Positions 37,328 to 46,194 of a DNA stretch of 64,000 nt are shown piece by piece. Position numbers and translations under genes: made by a program. Every line of letters begins with the position of its first letter. The first letter of the stretch is position 1. The notes beneath the pieces are model-generated. The model worked only from the letters and a program-made list of their open reading frames with translations. It was not told the DNA's origin and made no database searches. The stretch comes from Pseudomonas koreensis (lineage in GTDB: Bacteria; Pseudomonadota; Gammaproteobacteria; Pseudomonadales; Pseudomonadaceae), in contig NZ_JALJWP010000001.1 in NCBI RefSeq assembly GCF_024169245.1, forward strand, positions 4,031,501-4,095,500, read 5' to 3'.

Positions 37328-37969
37328 TTGATTAGGGTGCTAGTGGTCGATGATCATGATCTCGTTCGTACAGGCATTACACGGATGCTGGCCGATATCG
37401 ATGGCCTGCAAGTGGTGGGTCAGGCCGAGTCAGGTGAAGAATCACTGATCAAGGCCCGTGAGTTGAAGCCTGACGTAGTGCTCATGGACGTCAAGATGCC
37501 CGGCATCGGCGGCCTCGAAGCGACACGAAAATTGCTGCGCAGCCACCCGGACATCAAGGTGGTTGCTGTCACCGTGTGCGAGGAAGATCCTTTCCCGACG
37601 CGTCTGCTGCAGGCTGGTGCCGCCGGTTACCTGACCAAAGGTGCAGGCTTGCCGGAAATGGTCCAGGCCATTCGCCTGGTATTTGCCGGGCAGCGCTATA
37701 TCAGTCCGCAGATCGCCCAGCAGTTGGCAATCAAGTCCTTCCAGCCGACCAATGACTCGCCTTTCGATGCGCTGTCCGAGCGTGAAATCCAGATCGCCTT
37801 GATGATCGTCGGTTGCCAGAAGGTTCAGATCATTTCCGACAAATTGTGCCTGTCGCCGAAAACCGTGAACACCTATCGCTATCGTATTTTCGAGAAGCTT
37901 TCCATCAGCAGCGACGTCGAGTTGACACTGCTCGCGGTGAGGCATGGCATGGTGGATGCCAGCGCCTGA
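37328..37969 (+). CDS. gacA: Global response regulator GacA
   Basis: This 213-residue NarL/FixJ-type regulator has a receiver domain (DDH near 8-10, phospho-Asp in [10 protein letters not shown] near 54, Lys in LTKGAG) and a LuxR-type helix-turn-helix ([22 protein letters not shown]... [17 protein letters not shown]). It starts with TTG, as is usual for gacA. With the GacS sensor (not in the window) it activates small RNAs such as RsmY/Z and thereby secondary metabolism. The uvrC ATG is two bases after its stop, the conserved gacA-uvrC pair. Confidence 0.95.
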   Translation: MIRVLVVDDHDLVRTGITRMLADIDGLQVVGQAESGEESLIKARELKPDVVLMDVKMPGIGGLEATRKLLRSHPDIKVVAVTVCEEDPFPTRLLQAGAAGYLTKGAGLPEMVQAIRLVFAGQRYISPQIAQQLAIKSFQPTNDSPFDALSEREIQIALMIVGCQKVQIISDKLCLSPKTVNTYRYRIFEKLSISSDVELTLLAVRHGMVDASA

Positions 37970-37971
37970 TC

Positions 37972-39795
37972 ATGACCGAGACATTCGATTCCAGTGCTTT
38001 CCTGTCCACCGTCAGTGGTCGGCCGGGCGTTTATCGCATGTTCGACAGCGAAGCGCGCTTGCTGTACGTGGGCAAAGCAAAAAACCTGAAGAAACGCCTG
38101 GCGAGCTATTTTCGCAAGACCGGTCTGGCGCCAAAGACCGCCGCACTGGTTGGGCGTATCGCTCAGGTCGAAACCACTATTACCGCCAATGAAACCGAAG
38201 CGCTGCTGCTGGAGCAGACGCTGATCAAGGAGTGGCGCCCGCCCTACAACATCCTGCTGCGTGACGATAAGTCCTACCCCTATGTGTTTTTGTCGGATGG
38301 GCAGTTCCCGCGTCTGAGCATTCATCGCGGGGCGAAAAAGGCCAAAGGCAAATATTTCGGGCCTTACCCGAGTGCCGGCGCGATCCGCGAAAGCCTGAGT
38401 ATTCTGCAAAAGACTTTCTTCGTCCGTCAGTGCGAAGACAGTTATTACAAGAACCGGACTCGTCCATGTCTGCAATATCAGATCAAGCGCTGCAAGGCGC
38501 CTTGCGTGGGCCTTGTCGAGCCGGACATCTACGCCGAAGACGTGCGTCACTCAGTGATGTTCCTTGAGGGCCGCAGCCACGCGCTGACCAACGAACTTTC
38601 CACCGCGATGGAAGAAGCGGCGATCAACCTCGAGTTCGAGCGCGCGGCCGAATTGCGCGACCAGATCGCCTTGCTGCGCCGCGTGCAGGATCAGCAAAGC
38701 ATGGAGGGCGGGACCGGTGATATCGATGTCATCGCGGCCTTCGTCAACCCCGGCGGCGCCTGCGTTCACTTGATCAGCGTGCGCGGCGGTCGAGTGCTGG
38801 GCAGCAAGAATTTTTTCCCGCAGGTCGGGATCGAGGAAGAAGTTTCCGAGGTCATGGCAGCGTTCCTCGGTCAGTATTACATCAGCAGTCCCGAACGCGA
38901 TTTGCCGAGCGAACTGATCGTAAACGTGGTGCACGAGGACTTCCCGGCGTTGATCGAGGGTATTCACACGTTGCGCGGCCGCGAGTTGGCCATCAGCCAC
39001 AGGGTGCGCGGGACGCGGGCGCGCTGGCAGCAACTGGCCGTGACCAACGCCGAACAAGCGTTGGGCGCACGCCTGGCCAACCGGCAGCACACCGCAGCGC
39101 GATTCGACGCGCTGGCTGAGGTGTTGAACCTGGATGAGCCGCCGCAACGCCTGGAATGCTATGACATCAGTCACTCCAGCGGGGAAGCAACAGTTGCCTC
39201 CTGCGTGGTGTTCGGGCCTGAAGGCGCGATCAAGTCGGATTACCGTCGCTATAACATCGAAGGCGTCACCGCCGGCGACGATTACGCGGCCATGCACCAG
39301 GCGCTGACCCGACGGTTCAGCAAGCTCAAGGACGGCGAGGGCAAGTTGCCCGACATCCTGTTGGTCGACGGTGGCAAGGGCCAACTGTCGATGGCCCGTG
39401 ATGTACTCAACGAACTGGCCGTACCGGATCTGATTCTGTTAGGCGTGGCCAAGGGCGCCACTCGCAAGGCCGGTTTCGAAACGTTGTATCTGAATGATGC
39501 GGCGCATGAGTTCACCTTGCGCGGCGATTCGCCCGCCTTGCACTTGATTCAGCAGATCCGCGATGAGGCACACCGCTTCGCAATTACGGGGCATCGCGCC
39601 CGTCGCGGCAAGACGCGCCGTACCTCAACGCTGGAGGGTGTAGCAGGGGTAGGGCCGACCCGGCGCCGTGACCTGTTGAAACATTTTGGTGGATTGCAGG
39701 AGCTGTCTCGTGCAAGCATCGAAGAGATCGCCAAAGCCCCGGGGATCAGTAAAAAGCTCGCTGAGTCGATTTATGCGAATCTGCATAGTGAGTAG
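37972..39795 (+). CDS. uvrC: Excinuclease ABC subunit C
   Basis: This 607-residue protein has an N-terminal GIY-YIG nuclease (GRPGVYRMF... [18 protein letters not shown]), a Cys-rich [16 protein letters not shown] segment, a UVR motif ([17 protein letters not shown]), the RNase H-like second nuclease ([13 protein letters not shown]) and a C-terminal HhH pair ([19 protein letters not shown]). It makes the dual incisions in nucleotide excision repair with UvrAB. The start is the ATG just behind gacA. Confidence 0.95.
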   Translation: MTETFDSSAFLSTVSGRPGVYRMFDSEARLLYVGKAKNLKKRLASYFRKTGLAPKTAALVGRIAQVETTITANETEALLLEQTLIKEWRPPYNILLRDDKSYPYVFLSDGQFPRLSIHRGAKKAKGKYFGPYPSAGAIRESLSILQKTFFVRQCEDSYYKNRTRPCLQYQIKRCKAPCVGLVEPDIYAEDVRHSVMFLEGRSHALTNELSTAMEEAAINLEFERAAELRDQIALLRRVQDQQSMEGGTGDIDVIAAFVNPGGACVHLISVRGGRVLGSKNFFPQVGIEEEVSEVMAAFLGQYYISSPERDLPSELIVNVVHEDFPALIEGIHTLRGRELAISHRVRGTRARWQQLAVTNAEQALGARLANRQHTAARFDALAEVLNLDEPPQRLECYDISHSSGEATVASCVVFGPEGAIKSDYRRYNIEGVTAGDDYAAMHQALTRRFSKLKDGEGKLPDILLVDGGKGQLSMARDVLNELAVPDLILLGVAKGATRKAGFETLYLNDAAHEFTLRGDSPALHLIQQIRDEAHRFAITGHRARRGKTRRTSTLEGVAGVGPTRRRDLLKHFGGLQELSRASIEEIAKAPGISKKLAESIYANLHSE

Positions 39796-39827
39796 AATGC
39801 CCCTTCACCTCGTAGCCAGTTGTGCCG

Positions 39828-40388
39828 ATGAATATCCCTAATCTGATTACCGTTCTACGCGTCCTGCTCATCCCGATCTTCATTTTGCTGTTCTATTTGC
39901 CTTACCAATGGAGCTATATGGCCTCCGCCTCGGTCTTTGCCTTTGCGGCCGCAACTGACTGGCTCGATGGTTACCTGGCGCGCCGACTGGAGCAAAGCAC
40001 ACCGTTCGGTGCGTTCCTCGATCCGGTTGCCGATAAACTGATGGTCGCTGTTGCCCTGGTGTTGCTGGTGCAGGAACACGGCAATCTTTGGCTCACGCTG
40101 CCGGCGGCGGTCATCATCGGTCGTGAGATCGTGATTTCGGCGCTGCGCGAATGGATGGCCGAACTTGGCGCCCGGGCACAGGTGGCCGTTTCGAATCTGG
40201 GCAAATGGAAAACCGCTGCGCAAATGCTCGCGCTGGTGATTCTGCTGGCCCATCCAAAAGCGTTCAGCTTCTGGGTCGTGCTCGGTTATGCACTGTTGAT
40301 GGTGTCGGCAGGGCTTACGCTGTGGTCGATGGTTCAATACCTTCGCGCCGCCTGGCCACATCTGAAGACCGATGTGGAAAAGAAATAA
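39828..40388 (+). CDS. pgsA: CDP-diacylglycerol-glycerol-3-phosphate 3-phosphatidyltransferase
   Basis: This 186-residue inner-membrane protein has the CDP-alcohol phosphatidyltransferase motif in [30 protein letters not shown] (D-x2-D-G-x2-A-R-x8-G-x3-D-x3-D) near 45-75 and four to five hydrophobic helices. It makes phosphatidylglycerol phosphate. The start [12 protein letters not shown] at 39828 is the conserved one; a GTG two codons upstream is not needed. Confidence 0.95.
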   Translation: MNIPNLITVLRVLLIPIFILLFYLPYQWSYMASASVFAFAAATDWLDGYLARRLEQSTPFGAFLDPVADKLMVAVALVLLVQEHGNLWLTLPAAVIIGREIVISALREWMAELGARAQVAVSNLGKWKTAAQMLALVILLAHPKAFSFWVVLGYALLMVSAGLTLWSMVQYLRAAWPHLKTDVEKK

Positions 40389-40448
40389 AACTTTTTTGAA
40401 TCAAGGGGTTGACCGGGCTTCTTAATTCTATAGAATGCGCCACACCAA

Positions 40449-40524
<76 letters not shown>

Positions 40525-40570
40525 ATTTGTACAGTGTTTGTTGTTGTGCTACTGACAGCGAATACTTTGA

Positions 40571-40644
40571 GGCCGAGTAGCAAAATGGTTATGCAGTGGA
40601 TTGCAAATCCACCTACGCCGGTTCGATTCCGACCTCGGCCTCCA
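40571..40644 (+). tRNA. tRNA-Cys (GCA)
   Basis: The 74-base cloverleaf has an acceptor stem GGCCGAG/CTCGGCC, anticodon GCA at 40603-40605 within ATTGCAAAT, T-loop GTTCGATTC and an encoded CCA end. It lies 46 bases after tRNA-Gly. Confidence 0.97.
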
Positions 40645-40650
40645 CTATTG

Positions 40651-40686
40651 AAAACCCCGTAGATCAATGATCTACGGGGTTTTTTG
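40651..40686 (+). terminator. Rho-independent terminator after tRNA-Cys
   Basis: AAAACCCCGTAGATC (40651-40665) pairs with GATCTACGGGGTTTT around a 3-base loop, followed by more T residues. It ends the pgsA-tRNA transcript, so tRNA-Leu at 41768 must have its own promoter. Confidence 0.9.
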
Positions 40687-40729
40687 TTGCCTGCAAAAAA
40701 GTGGGGTGCTGCGCAGCGTTCGGATAGGG

Positions 40730-41269
40730 TTAATCAGTCAGGCACGATCCGGTTTTGATATGGCTGGCACCTTCCACTGTCAGATTCGAGAAAAAGATGC
40801 AGCCGATAAGTCGAGCGAAAAGCGTCAGTGTTTCGGCAAGATCGGGGTTGTCAAATAAAACAGACCTGGAATCCAGAGCACATAGCGCGCCCCACAGTCG
40901 ACCATCCGGCAGGAAAACCGGCGCCCCTGCATAACTTTCGATGGAATATTGCTTCACGACAGGACGTGACGAGAGTCTGCCGTCCTGGCTGATTTGTGGA
41001 AGGAAGAGGGCTTGAGGATCTCTGCGGAATTCACTGCAAAGCGTGGTTTCCAGATCCAGCGTATCGCCAACGTTTATCCCGAGTTCGATCGGGTCGTACG
41101 CCGAGCAGACGATCCACTCGGTTTCTGTAAATTTTGCGATTCCAGCGAAGCGTGTGCCGGTCAAACGGGTGACGAGCTGAAGAATATTGGTCGTCGCTTC
41201 GATCTCGGCGATCGCCGAGCGCTCCTCGTGGCTCAAAGACGCTTTGAGAACGGTGTCACTCATTTGCAT
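40730..41269 (-). CDS. GAF-domain protein between tRNA-Cys and tRNA-Leu
   Basis: This 179-residue protein is essentially one GAF domain: LQLVTRLTGTRFAGIAKFTETEWIVCSAYDP, DLETTLCSEFRRDPQALFLPQ, YSIESYAGAPVFLPDGRLWGALCALDSR. The conserved CSE and GAL/CALD pattern is that of small phytochrome-like GAF sensors often joined to kinases, but no output domain is attached. The cofactor or ligand is unknown. Transcribed against the tRNAs, it looks like an insertion into a normally compact tRNA array. The ATG at 41269 follows CAGGAG. Confidence 0.8.
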   Translation of the reverse strand: MQMSDTVLKASLSHEERSAIAEIEATTNILQLVTRLTGTRFAGIAKFTETEWIVCSAYDPIELGINVGDTLDLETTLCSEFRRDPQALFLPQISQDGRLSSRPVVKQYSIESYAGAPVFLPDGRLWGALCALDSRSVLFDNPDLAETLTLFARLIGCIFFSNLTVEGASHIKTGSCLTD

Positions 41270-41767
41270 AGGGTCAAATCTCCTGGTTGCTGGTACATCC
41301 CTGAGCTGGGCTCTGGCGACGTGTTGTGGAAGTCAGCGCGTTTGTGGCGGGGTCGTGGTGAAAAGGGGCAGGCTGGTTACGACCAATCGCTGATTCCGGC
41401 GTCAACGTTTAGCGTAGACACCTCGGCGAGTTATGGGTTGCTTCTTCATAATCGCCAGCGCAGAAAAAATCTCTGGTCCGTACGGCGATCGTAGAGCTAA
41501 CCTTCTGATCTTATTGAGTCCTGGCTTGGTTTTCGCGCTAGATACCTCGTTTTTTCTGCGACTTCGGCTCTACTTCAAGCAAGCTCCGTAGCTCAATGAT
41601 TTAAAAGGTTTTCTGGTTCTCGGTGGTCGGCAAGATTTAGTCTTCAAATAGCCCACTGCGAACTTGCTTCACCGGGACGTGATGTATATATTCCCCGCTC
41701 GGCTTTTCAAGCAGCCATCCTGTCAGGATCGCAACTGCCAAGCTGAGCAAAGCAATACCGCGCTACC
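41270..41767. other. Non-coding stretch between the GAF gene and tRNA-Leu
   Basis: About 500 bases with no ORF I can support, and lower GC than the neighbouring genes. I looked for a second copy of the tRNA-Cys 3' end (an attachment-site duplication) and saw none. It should contain the promoters of the GAF gene and tRNA-Leu. Confidence 0.5.
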
Positions 41768-41854
41768 GCCCGAATGGCGAAACTGGTAGACGCATGGGAC
41801 TTAAAATCCCCCGCTCGTAAGGGCGTGCCGGTTCGATTCCGGCTTCGGGCACCA
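41768..41854 (+). tRNA. tRNA-Leu (TAA)
   Basis: The 87-base class II tRNA has an acceptor stem GCCCGAA/TTCGGGC, anticodon loop CTTAAAA with anticodon TAA at 41802-41804, a long variable arm CCGCTCGTAAGGGCGTG, T-loop GTTCGATTC and an encoded CCA end. Confidence 0.97.
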
Positions 41855-41860
41855 TCTTTC

Positions 41861-41900
41861 AACAAAGGCCTGCTAGCGAAAGCTACGCAGGCCTTTGTTC
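41861..41900 (+). terminator. Terminator hairpin after tRNA-Leu, with GAAA loop
   Basis: AACAAAGGCCTGCTAGC pairs with GCTAcGCAGGCCTTTGTT around a GAAA tetraloop, with one bulged C. The core GGCCTGC(T/C)AGC-GAAA-GCT(A/G)cGCAGGCC recurs at 57156-57187, including the loop and the bulge. Confidence 0.8.
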
Positions 41901-42014
41901 GTTTCCGCATTGCTGATTTTGCTTTTGCCACGTCGATGACTGGACGATGCTCGAAATCCGGAACCACCAGCCCTCCGCCGATGCCGAAATAGCATCGACA
42001 ACGAGGGCTGAGCC

Positions 42015-42143
42015 ATGACTGACGAAAAACCTGAAGTGCCGGAAGAAGTACCCGATCAACCGACCCCTGCGCATTCCACTGAAGAAGAGCGCGAGCGCTT
42101 GAAGGACTTCAATAAGGACGGCATCCCGCCGGGCAGTTGCTGA
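42015..42143 (+). CDS. Small acidic protein, 42 residues, unknown function
   Basis: The ATG at 42015 opens MTDEKPEVPEEVPDQPTPAH followed by a charged STEEERERLKDFNKDGIPPGSC end. It is strongly acidic and Pro-rich at the N-terminus, with a likely helix at EEERERLKDF. A GAGG lies about 10 bases upstream. Its stop (TGA 42141-42143) abuts the end of the convergent MFS gene. The regular codon use and the tight fit between neighbours suggest a real small gene; no function is recognised. Confidence 0.55.
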   Translation: MTDEKPEVPEEVPDQPTPAHSTEEERERLKDFNKDGIPPGSC

Positions 42144-43442
42144 TCAACTGTCGCCGCGCTGCGTCACCAATTCCCCGCTGATCGCATCCATCATGGCCGG
42201 ATGCTCTTCAGCGGCCACGCGCAAATCCTCGGTAACCCGCAACTCCGCGCCCGTCGGTGAAAAAGTCGCCGCCGCGGCAAAAGGCGCAGGATTGGCTGGC
42301 ACCGGGCGTTTGCCGCGGCGCCAGAAGAAAAAACTGACCATGCACAGGTTGACCACTGCAAATACCCAGAACAGGCCGTTGGCGCCGAATGAGTTCATCA
42401 CCGGCGAGATCATCATCGGGCTGATGGCCGAGCCCAACGAGTTGATCAGCAGCAAACCCTGAATCATCGGCACCAGTGCTTCGGCGGGGGCGCGGTCGGC
42501 GGCGTGGCTGACGGCGACCGGGTACAGCGCGAATACGCCGCCACCGAGCAGAAACAGCATCGCCGCGAGCATGGTCGAGGCCAGCGGCATGAGCACAATC
42601 ACCAGCGATAACGCGGTGCACGCTACCGCCAGCAGGGTCAGCACTTGCAAGCGATCCGTGCGGTCGGACCAGCGGCCGACCGGGTACTGCAGCAGCATCG
42701 CGCCGAGAATCGTCCAGGCCATCATGCTGCCGACTTCACCGACATCCAGACCGCTGCGTTGCAGATACAGCGGCAACAAGGTGTAGATCGCGGCGATGGT
42801 CACCCCCGAGCCGAAACAGCCAACCAGCCCGGTCGGTGTCACGCCCAGCAGTTGCCGGGGCTTGAGCGGCTCGACCTGATCGAGCAGCGGCGACACCCGT
42901 GGCAGGATCACGATCGGCAGCACCGACAATGCAGCGAGCATGCCGGCGACCATGAACGGCGCGCTGTCGCTCATGCCGGTGATGGTTCCCAGCGTGGCCT
43001 GTCCGAGAACGCCGGCGCCATAGAGGACGATCATGTACAGCGCGAGCAAGCGTCCGCGAATCTTCTCGTCACCCGCCAGCAGCAGCCAGCTTTCGATCAC
43101 CAGAAACACACCGACCGTGGCCCAGCCGTTGATCAGGCGCAGGACGAGCCAGCCCCAAGTGTCATAGAACAAGCCTTGCATCAGGATCGTCACGGCGATC
43201 AGCGAGGCGAAGCTGCCGTAGGCGCGAATGTGGCCGATGCGCAGGATCAGCCGGTCATTGAACACCGCGCCTAGCGTCAGCCCAATGAAATAGGCCGATG
43301 AAACAATCCCGATCATCGTCGCCGAGGCACCGGCGGCATCCAAGCGAAGGGTGGTCAGGGAAGACAGAAAACCATTGCCCAAAGCAATAATGAACAGCCC
43401 GAGCAGGGGCGCCAGCGCCATGGCCAGCAAACGCGGAGACAT
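42144..43442 (-). CDS. MFS transporter (YcaD-like)
   Basis: This 432-residue permease has 12 hydrophobic helices, starting LLAMALAPLLGLFIIALGNG. It carries a loop 2-3 FNDRLILRIGHIRAYG motif and a repeated PVGRWSDRTDRLQ in the second half, as in YcaD-type MFS carriers. The C-terminal cytoplasmic tail (about 385-432) is hydrophilic. Its substrate is unknown. The start at 43442 follows TTGAGG; the longer frame adds a non-membrane basic extension. Confidence 0.82.
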   Translation of the reverse strand: MSPRLLAMALAPLLGLFIIALGNGFLSSLTTLRLDAAGASATMIGIVSSAYFIGLTLGAVFNDRLILRIGHIRAYGSFASLIAVTILMQGLFYDTWGWLVLRLINGWATVGVFLVIESWLLLAGDEKIRGRLLALYMIVLYGAGVLGQATLGTITGMSDSAPFMVAGMLAALSVLPIVILPRVSPLLDQVEPLKPRQLLGVTPTGLVGCFGSGVTIAAIYTLLPLYLQRSGLDVGEVGSMMAWTILGAMLLQYPVGRWSDRTDRLQVLTLLAVACTALSLVIVLMPLASTMLAAMLFLLGGGVFALYPVAVSHAADRAPAEALVPMIQGLLLINSLGSAISPMMISPVMNSFGANGLFWVFAVVNLCMVSFFFWRRGKRPVPANPAPFAAAATFSPTGAELRVTEDLRVAAEEHPAMMDAISGELVTQRGDS

Positions 43443-43807
43443 AAAAACCTCAAGAAATCGAACAGCGCAACGTGCGCCTCTGCGCATGCGGTTGCCAGGC
43501 TGGAACAGGTGTTGTGCAAATGTCTGCCGATCGGGCAGGGCGGTGGCGTCGGACATACATCAATGAGATATGACCCGTCCTTCAGATTCGCGTCTGTGAT
43601 GGAACGCGCGACTGCAAGAGCGCGGCGGATTCTAAGGCTTGCGCAGGATTTGCCAATAGCTGAAGGCTGCGACGTTAGGACGCAGGTCTGGCAAGACCTC
43701 ATGCATAACCGCAGCTCATCAATAGCCCGGTACAAATGTCGCTTTATGCGTTGCGTTTTGCTCGTTAGCCTGTGCGGTCCAATTGCCATGCAGCGCCAGG
43801 AGTCAGG
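43443..43807. other. Intergenic region between divergent MFS and YddG-like genes
   Basis: About 365 bases. Some frames stay open on both strands but none has a start, ribosome site or family match I trust. It should contain two divergent promoters. Confidence 0.5.
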
Positions 43808-44743
43808 ATGCAGATCAGAGGTGAGCGAGGCGCCACGGCGTGTGGTCTGGTGGCCATTGTTTTATGGAGTACCGCCGGCGGATTGATCAGGGGCGTCAGT
43901 GAGCATTTCGGCCCGTTGGGAGGGGCTGCGATGATTTATTCATTGGGCGCCATCCTGTTGCTGGCGTTTCTTGGCCGCCCGCATATTCGCTCGACTTCGA
44001 AGCTCTATCTCGTGCTCGGCAGCGCCTTGTTCGTCGCCTATGAGGTGTGCCTGTCGTTGGCCTTGGGGTTTGCCAGCGATCGTCATCAAGCCATCGAATT
44101 GGGTGTGGTGAATTATCTTTGGCCGTGTCTGACCGTGGTGCTGGCGATTGTCATGAACGGACAAAAGACCCGGTGGCTGATCATCCCAGGCTCGGCGTTG
44201 GCGATTTTCGGGATTTTGTGGGTGGTAAGCGGTGAGGGTTTATCCCTGCCGGGAATCGTGCTGAATGTCCAGTCCAATCCACTGAGCTACAGCCTGGCAC
44301 TGGCTTGCGCGATTACATTTGCCCTGTATTGCAATGTCACGCGTCGCTATGCCGGCGGGCAGAATCTGGTGGTGCTGTTCTTCGTGCTGACGTCCGTTGT
44401 GCTGTGGGCGAAGTGGTACTTGAGTGATGAGCAGGTCTCGGCGTTCACATGGGCAAATTCCCTTGAGCTACTCGCCACCGGAATGGCCATGGCCGGTGGC
44501 TACGCACTGTGGAACGTCGGCATCCTGCGGGGCAACCTGACCTTGCTTGCGACCGCATCCTACTGCGCACCCGTGCTGTCCTCGGCGTTCGCCGCAATGT
44601 GGCTGGGTGTCAGTCTGCAATTGCAGTTCTGGCAGGGCGCCGTGCTGGTGACGGCGGGGTCGCTGATGTGTTGGCATGCGACCCGGCAACGCGCGGATTC
44701 CCGGTCGACAGTGGCCCAGGTCAGCGGCGACCCGCACCACTGA
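43808..44743 (+). CDS. EamA/DMT exporter, YddG-like (aromatic amino acids)
   Basis: This 311-residue protein has ten predicted membrane helices in two EamA halves. VAIVLWSTAGGLIRGVSEHFGPLGGAAMIYSLGA at the start and LGVVNYLWPCLTVVLAIVMNGQ are YddG-like. It would export aromatic or other amino acids, or similar compounds, through the inner membrane. The ATG at 43808 follows AGGAGTCAGG. Confidence 0.82.
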   Translation: MQIRGERGATACGLVAIVLWSTAGGLIRGVSEHFGPLGGAAMIYSLGAILLLAFLGRPHIRSTSKLYLVLGSALFVAYEVCLSLALGFASDRHQAIELGVVNYLWPCLTVVLAIVMNGQKTRWLIIPGSALAIFGILWVVSGEGLSLPGIVLNVQSNPLSYSLALACAITFALYCNVTRRYAGGQNLVVLFFVLTSVVLWAKWYLSDEQVSAFTWANSLELLATGMAMAGGYALWNVGILRGNLTLLATASYCAPVLSSAFAAMWLGVSLQLQFWQGAVLVTAGSLMCWHATRQRADSRSTVAQVSGDPHH

Positions 44744-44796
44744 CCGAGGCAACAGGCTTACGAACACTCGCCGCGGTTGCCGACCCGCAGCAGCAA

Positions 44797-46032
44797 TCAA
44801 CCAACCGACTTCAACGAAATCGGCCCTTTCAGCCGATCCAGCATCGTCGCGCAATACCAGTCATCGAACTGACAGACCCCGGTCTCGGCGGTTTCCGAAT
44901 ACGGGCCCGGCTCGTAGGACGGCGAGGTCACCCCGCGTTGGGTCCCTTCGACCAGCGTGCGGTCCTGATCGTTGGTGGCGATCCACACTTTGGTCAGGCG
45001 CTCGATGTCGTAATCCACGCCTTCCACCGCCGTGTCGGGCACCAGCCATTTGGTGGTGACCAGTGTTTCGGTAGCGCTGATCGGCAGCACACGGAAACTC
45101 AGCGCATGGTCGCCAAGGAAATGGTTCCAGGTCGACGGGTAGTGGAAGTACAGCAGCGCGCCGATGTCGGCTTCGGAGGTTTTGTCGAGTCGACTATTGA
45201 CCGCTGGTTTGCCGTCCATGGTGTAGCTGACGGCGCCGGATGAAAGCGGGATGCGGGTCATGCGGAACTGGCCGTTGATGTCCATCACCAGACGGCTGGG
45301 CAATCCGGCCTTTTCGCACTTGGCCCAATACGCCGACAGCTCGGGATCATCTTCACCGCTGATGCCGCCCACCGAAAGATTATCGACAAACGAATGCAAC
45401 AACTCTGGATGAGAACCGTCGCAGTGGTAGCACTCGCGATTGTTTTCGAAAACCAGTTTCCAATTGCCTTTCTCGACGATGTTCGACTCGAACGCGACTT
45501 TGCAGTTCTCAAGGTAGTGCGGCGCGATGAAAGGGCTGACGGCTTTGCGAAAACCGTCGAAGTCCGGCGCCTTGGCGGCCACGCAGACATAAATGTAGGT
45601 GTCGACGATTTCGCAGTGCACGCTTTTCAGGTTGTATTGCGATTTGTCGAAGTCCTGACCCATGTTGCCAGCGAACAACAGGTTGCCATCCAGCTCGTAA
45701 GTCCACTTGTGATACGGGCAGACCATCTTCGCCACTTTGCCATGGTCGGCCTCGCAAATTTTCGCGCCACGGTGCCGGCAGGCGTTGTGGAAAGCGCGAA
45801 CCTCACCGTCCTTGCCGCGAACGACGGCAACCGGGTAATCACCAATCTGCAGGGTGAAGTACTGCCCCGGTTTGGTGATTTCGAAGGTGTGGCCGGCGAA
45901 GATCCAGTCCTTGTGCCAGATCTGCTCAAGATCCTGACGGTAAACGTCCTCATTGCGGTAGAGCGCGCCCGGCAGCGAATGCCATGGCTTGCGTTGTGCG
46001 ATCAGGTCATAAACGCTTTGCTTGTTGTTCAT
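44797..46032 (-). CDS. Rieske non-haem iron oxygenase alpha subunit, GbcA/stachydrine-demethylase-like
   Basis: This 411-residue oxygenase has the Rieske cluster ligands NACRHRGAKIC and CPYHKWTYELDG (about 83-110) and the mononuclear iron motif ENNRECYHCDGSHPEL near 195-210. It resembles glycine-betaine and proline-betaine demethylase alpha subunits, which hydroxylate an N-methyl group so that it leaves as formaldehyde. The reductase (GbcB-like) it needs is not in the window. It stands beside a betaine-type ABC transporter and a GATase1-AraC regulator, supporting a quaternary-amine substrate whose identity is open. Confidence 0.85.
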   Translation of the reverse strand: MNNKQSVYDLIAQRKPWHSLPGALYRNEDVYRQDLEQIWHKDWIFAGHTFEITKPGQYFTLQIGDYPVAVVRGKDGEVRAFHNACRHRGAKICEADHGKVAKMVCPYHKWTYELDGNLLFAGNMGQDFDKSQYNLKSVHCEIVDTYIYVCVAAKAPDFDGFRKAVSPFIAPHYLENCKVAFESNIVEKGNWKLVFENNRECYHCDGSHPELLHSFVDNLSVGGISGEDDPELSAYWAKCEKAGLPSRLVMDINGQFRMTRIPLSSGAVSYTMDGKPAVNSRLDKTSEADIGALLYFHYPSTWNHFLGDHALSFRVLPISATETLVTTKWLVPDTAVEGVDYDIERLTKVWIATNDQDRTLVEGTQRGVTSPSYEPGPYSETAETGVCQFDDWYCATMLDRLKGPISLKSVG

Positions 46033-46194
46033 TGTTATCCTCCCAGGACTTCGATCTTGAATCTTGAGCGGTCACCTTTAACCGTGACTTTTTAAATCAG
46101 CGAACGATAAGCCGCAGCCTATCGGGCGCAGGACAAACGCCACAACCGACATTTGCTGCGGGCAATTAATGATTTGCGGTTATCGATGGATGGC

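Noticed and set aside
40603..41854. tRNA-flanked genomic island with attachment repeats
   Set aside because: The only shared string between tRNA-Cys and tRNA-Leu is the normal T-loop GGTTCGATTCCG; no duplicated 3' end or integrase is present.
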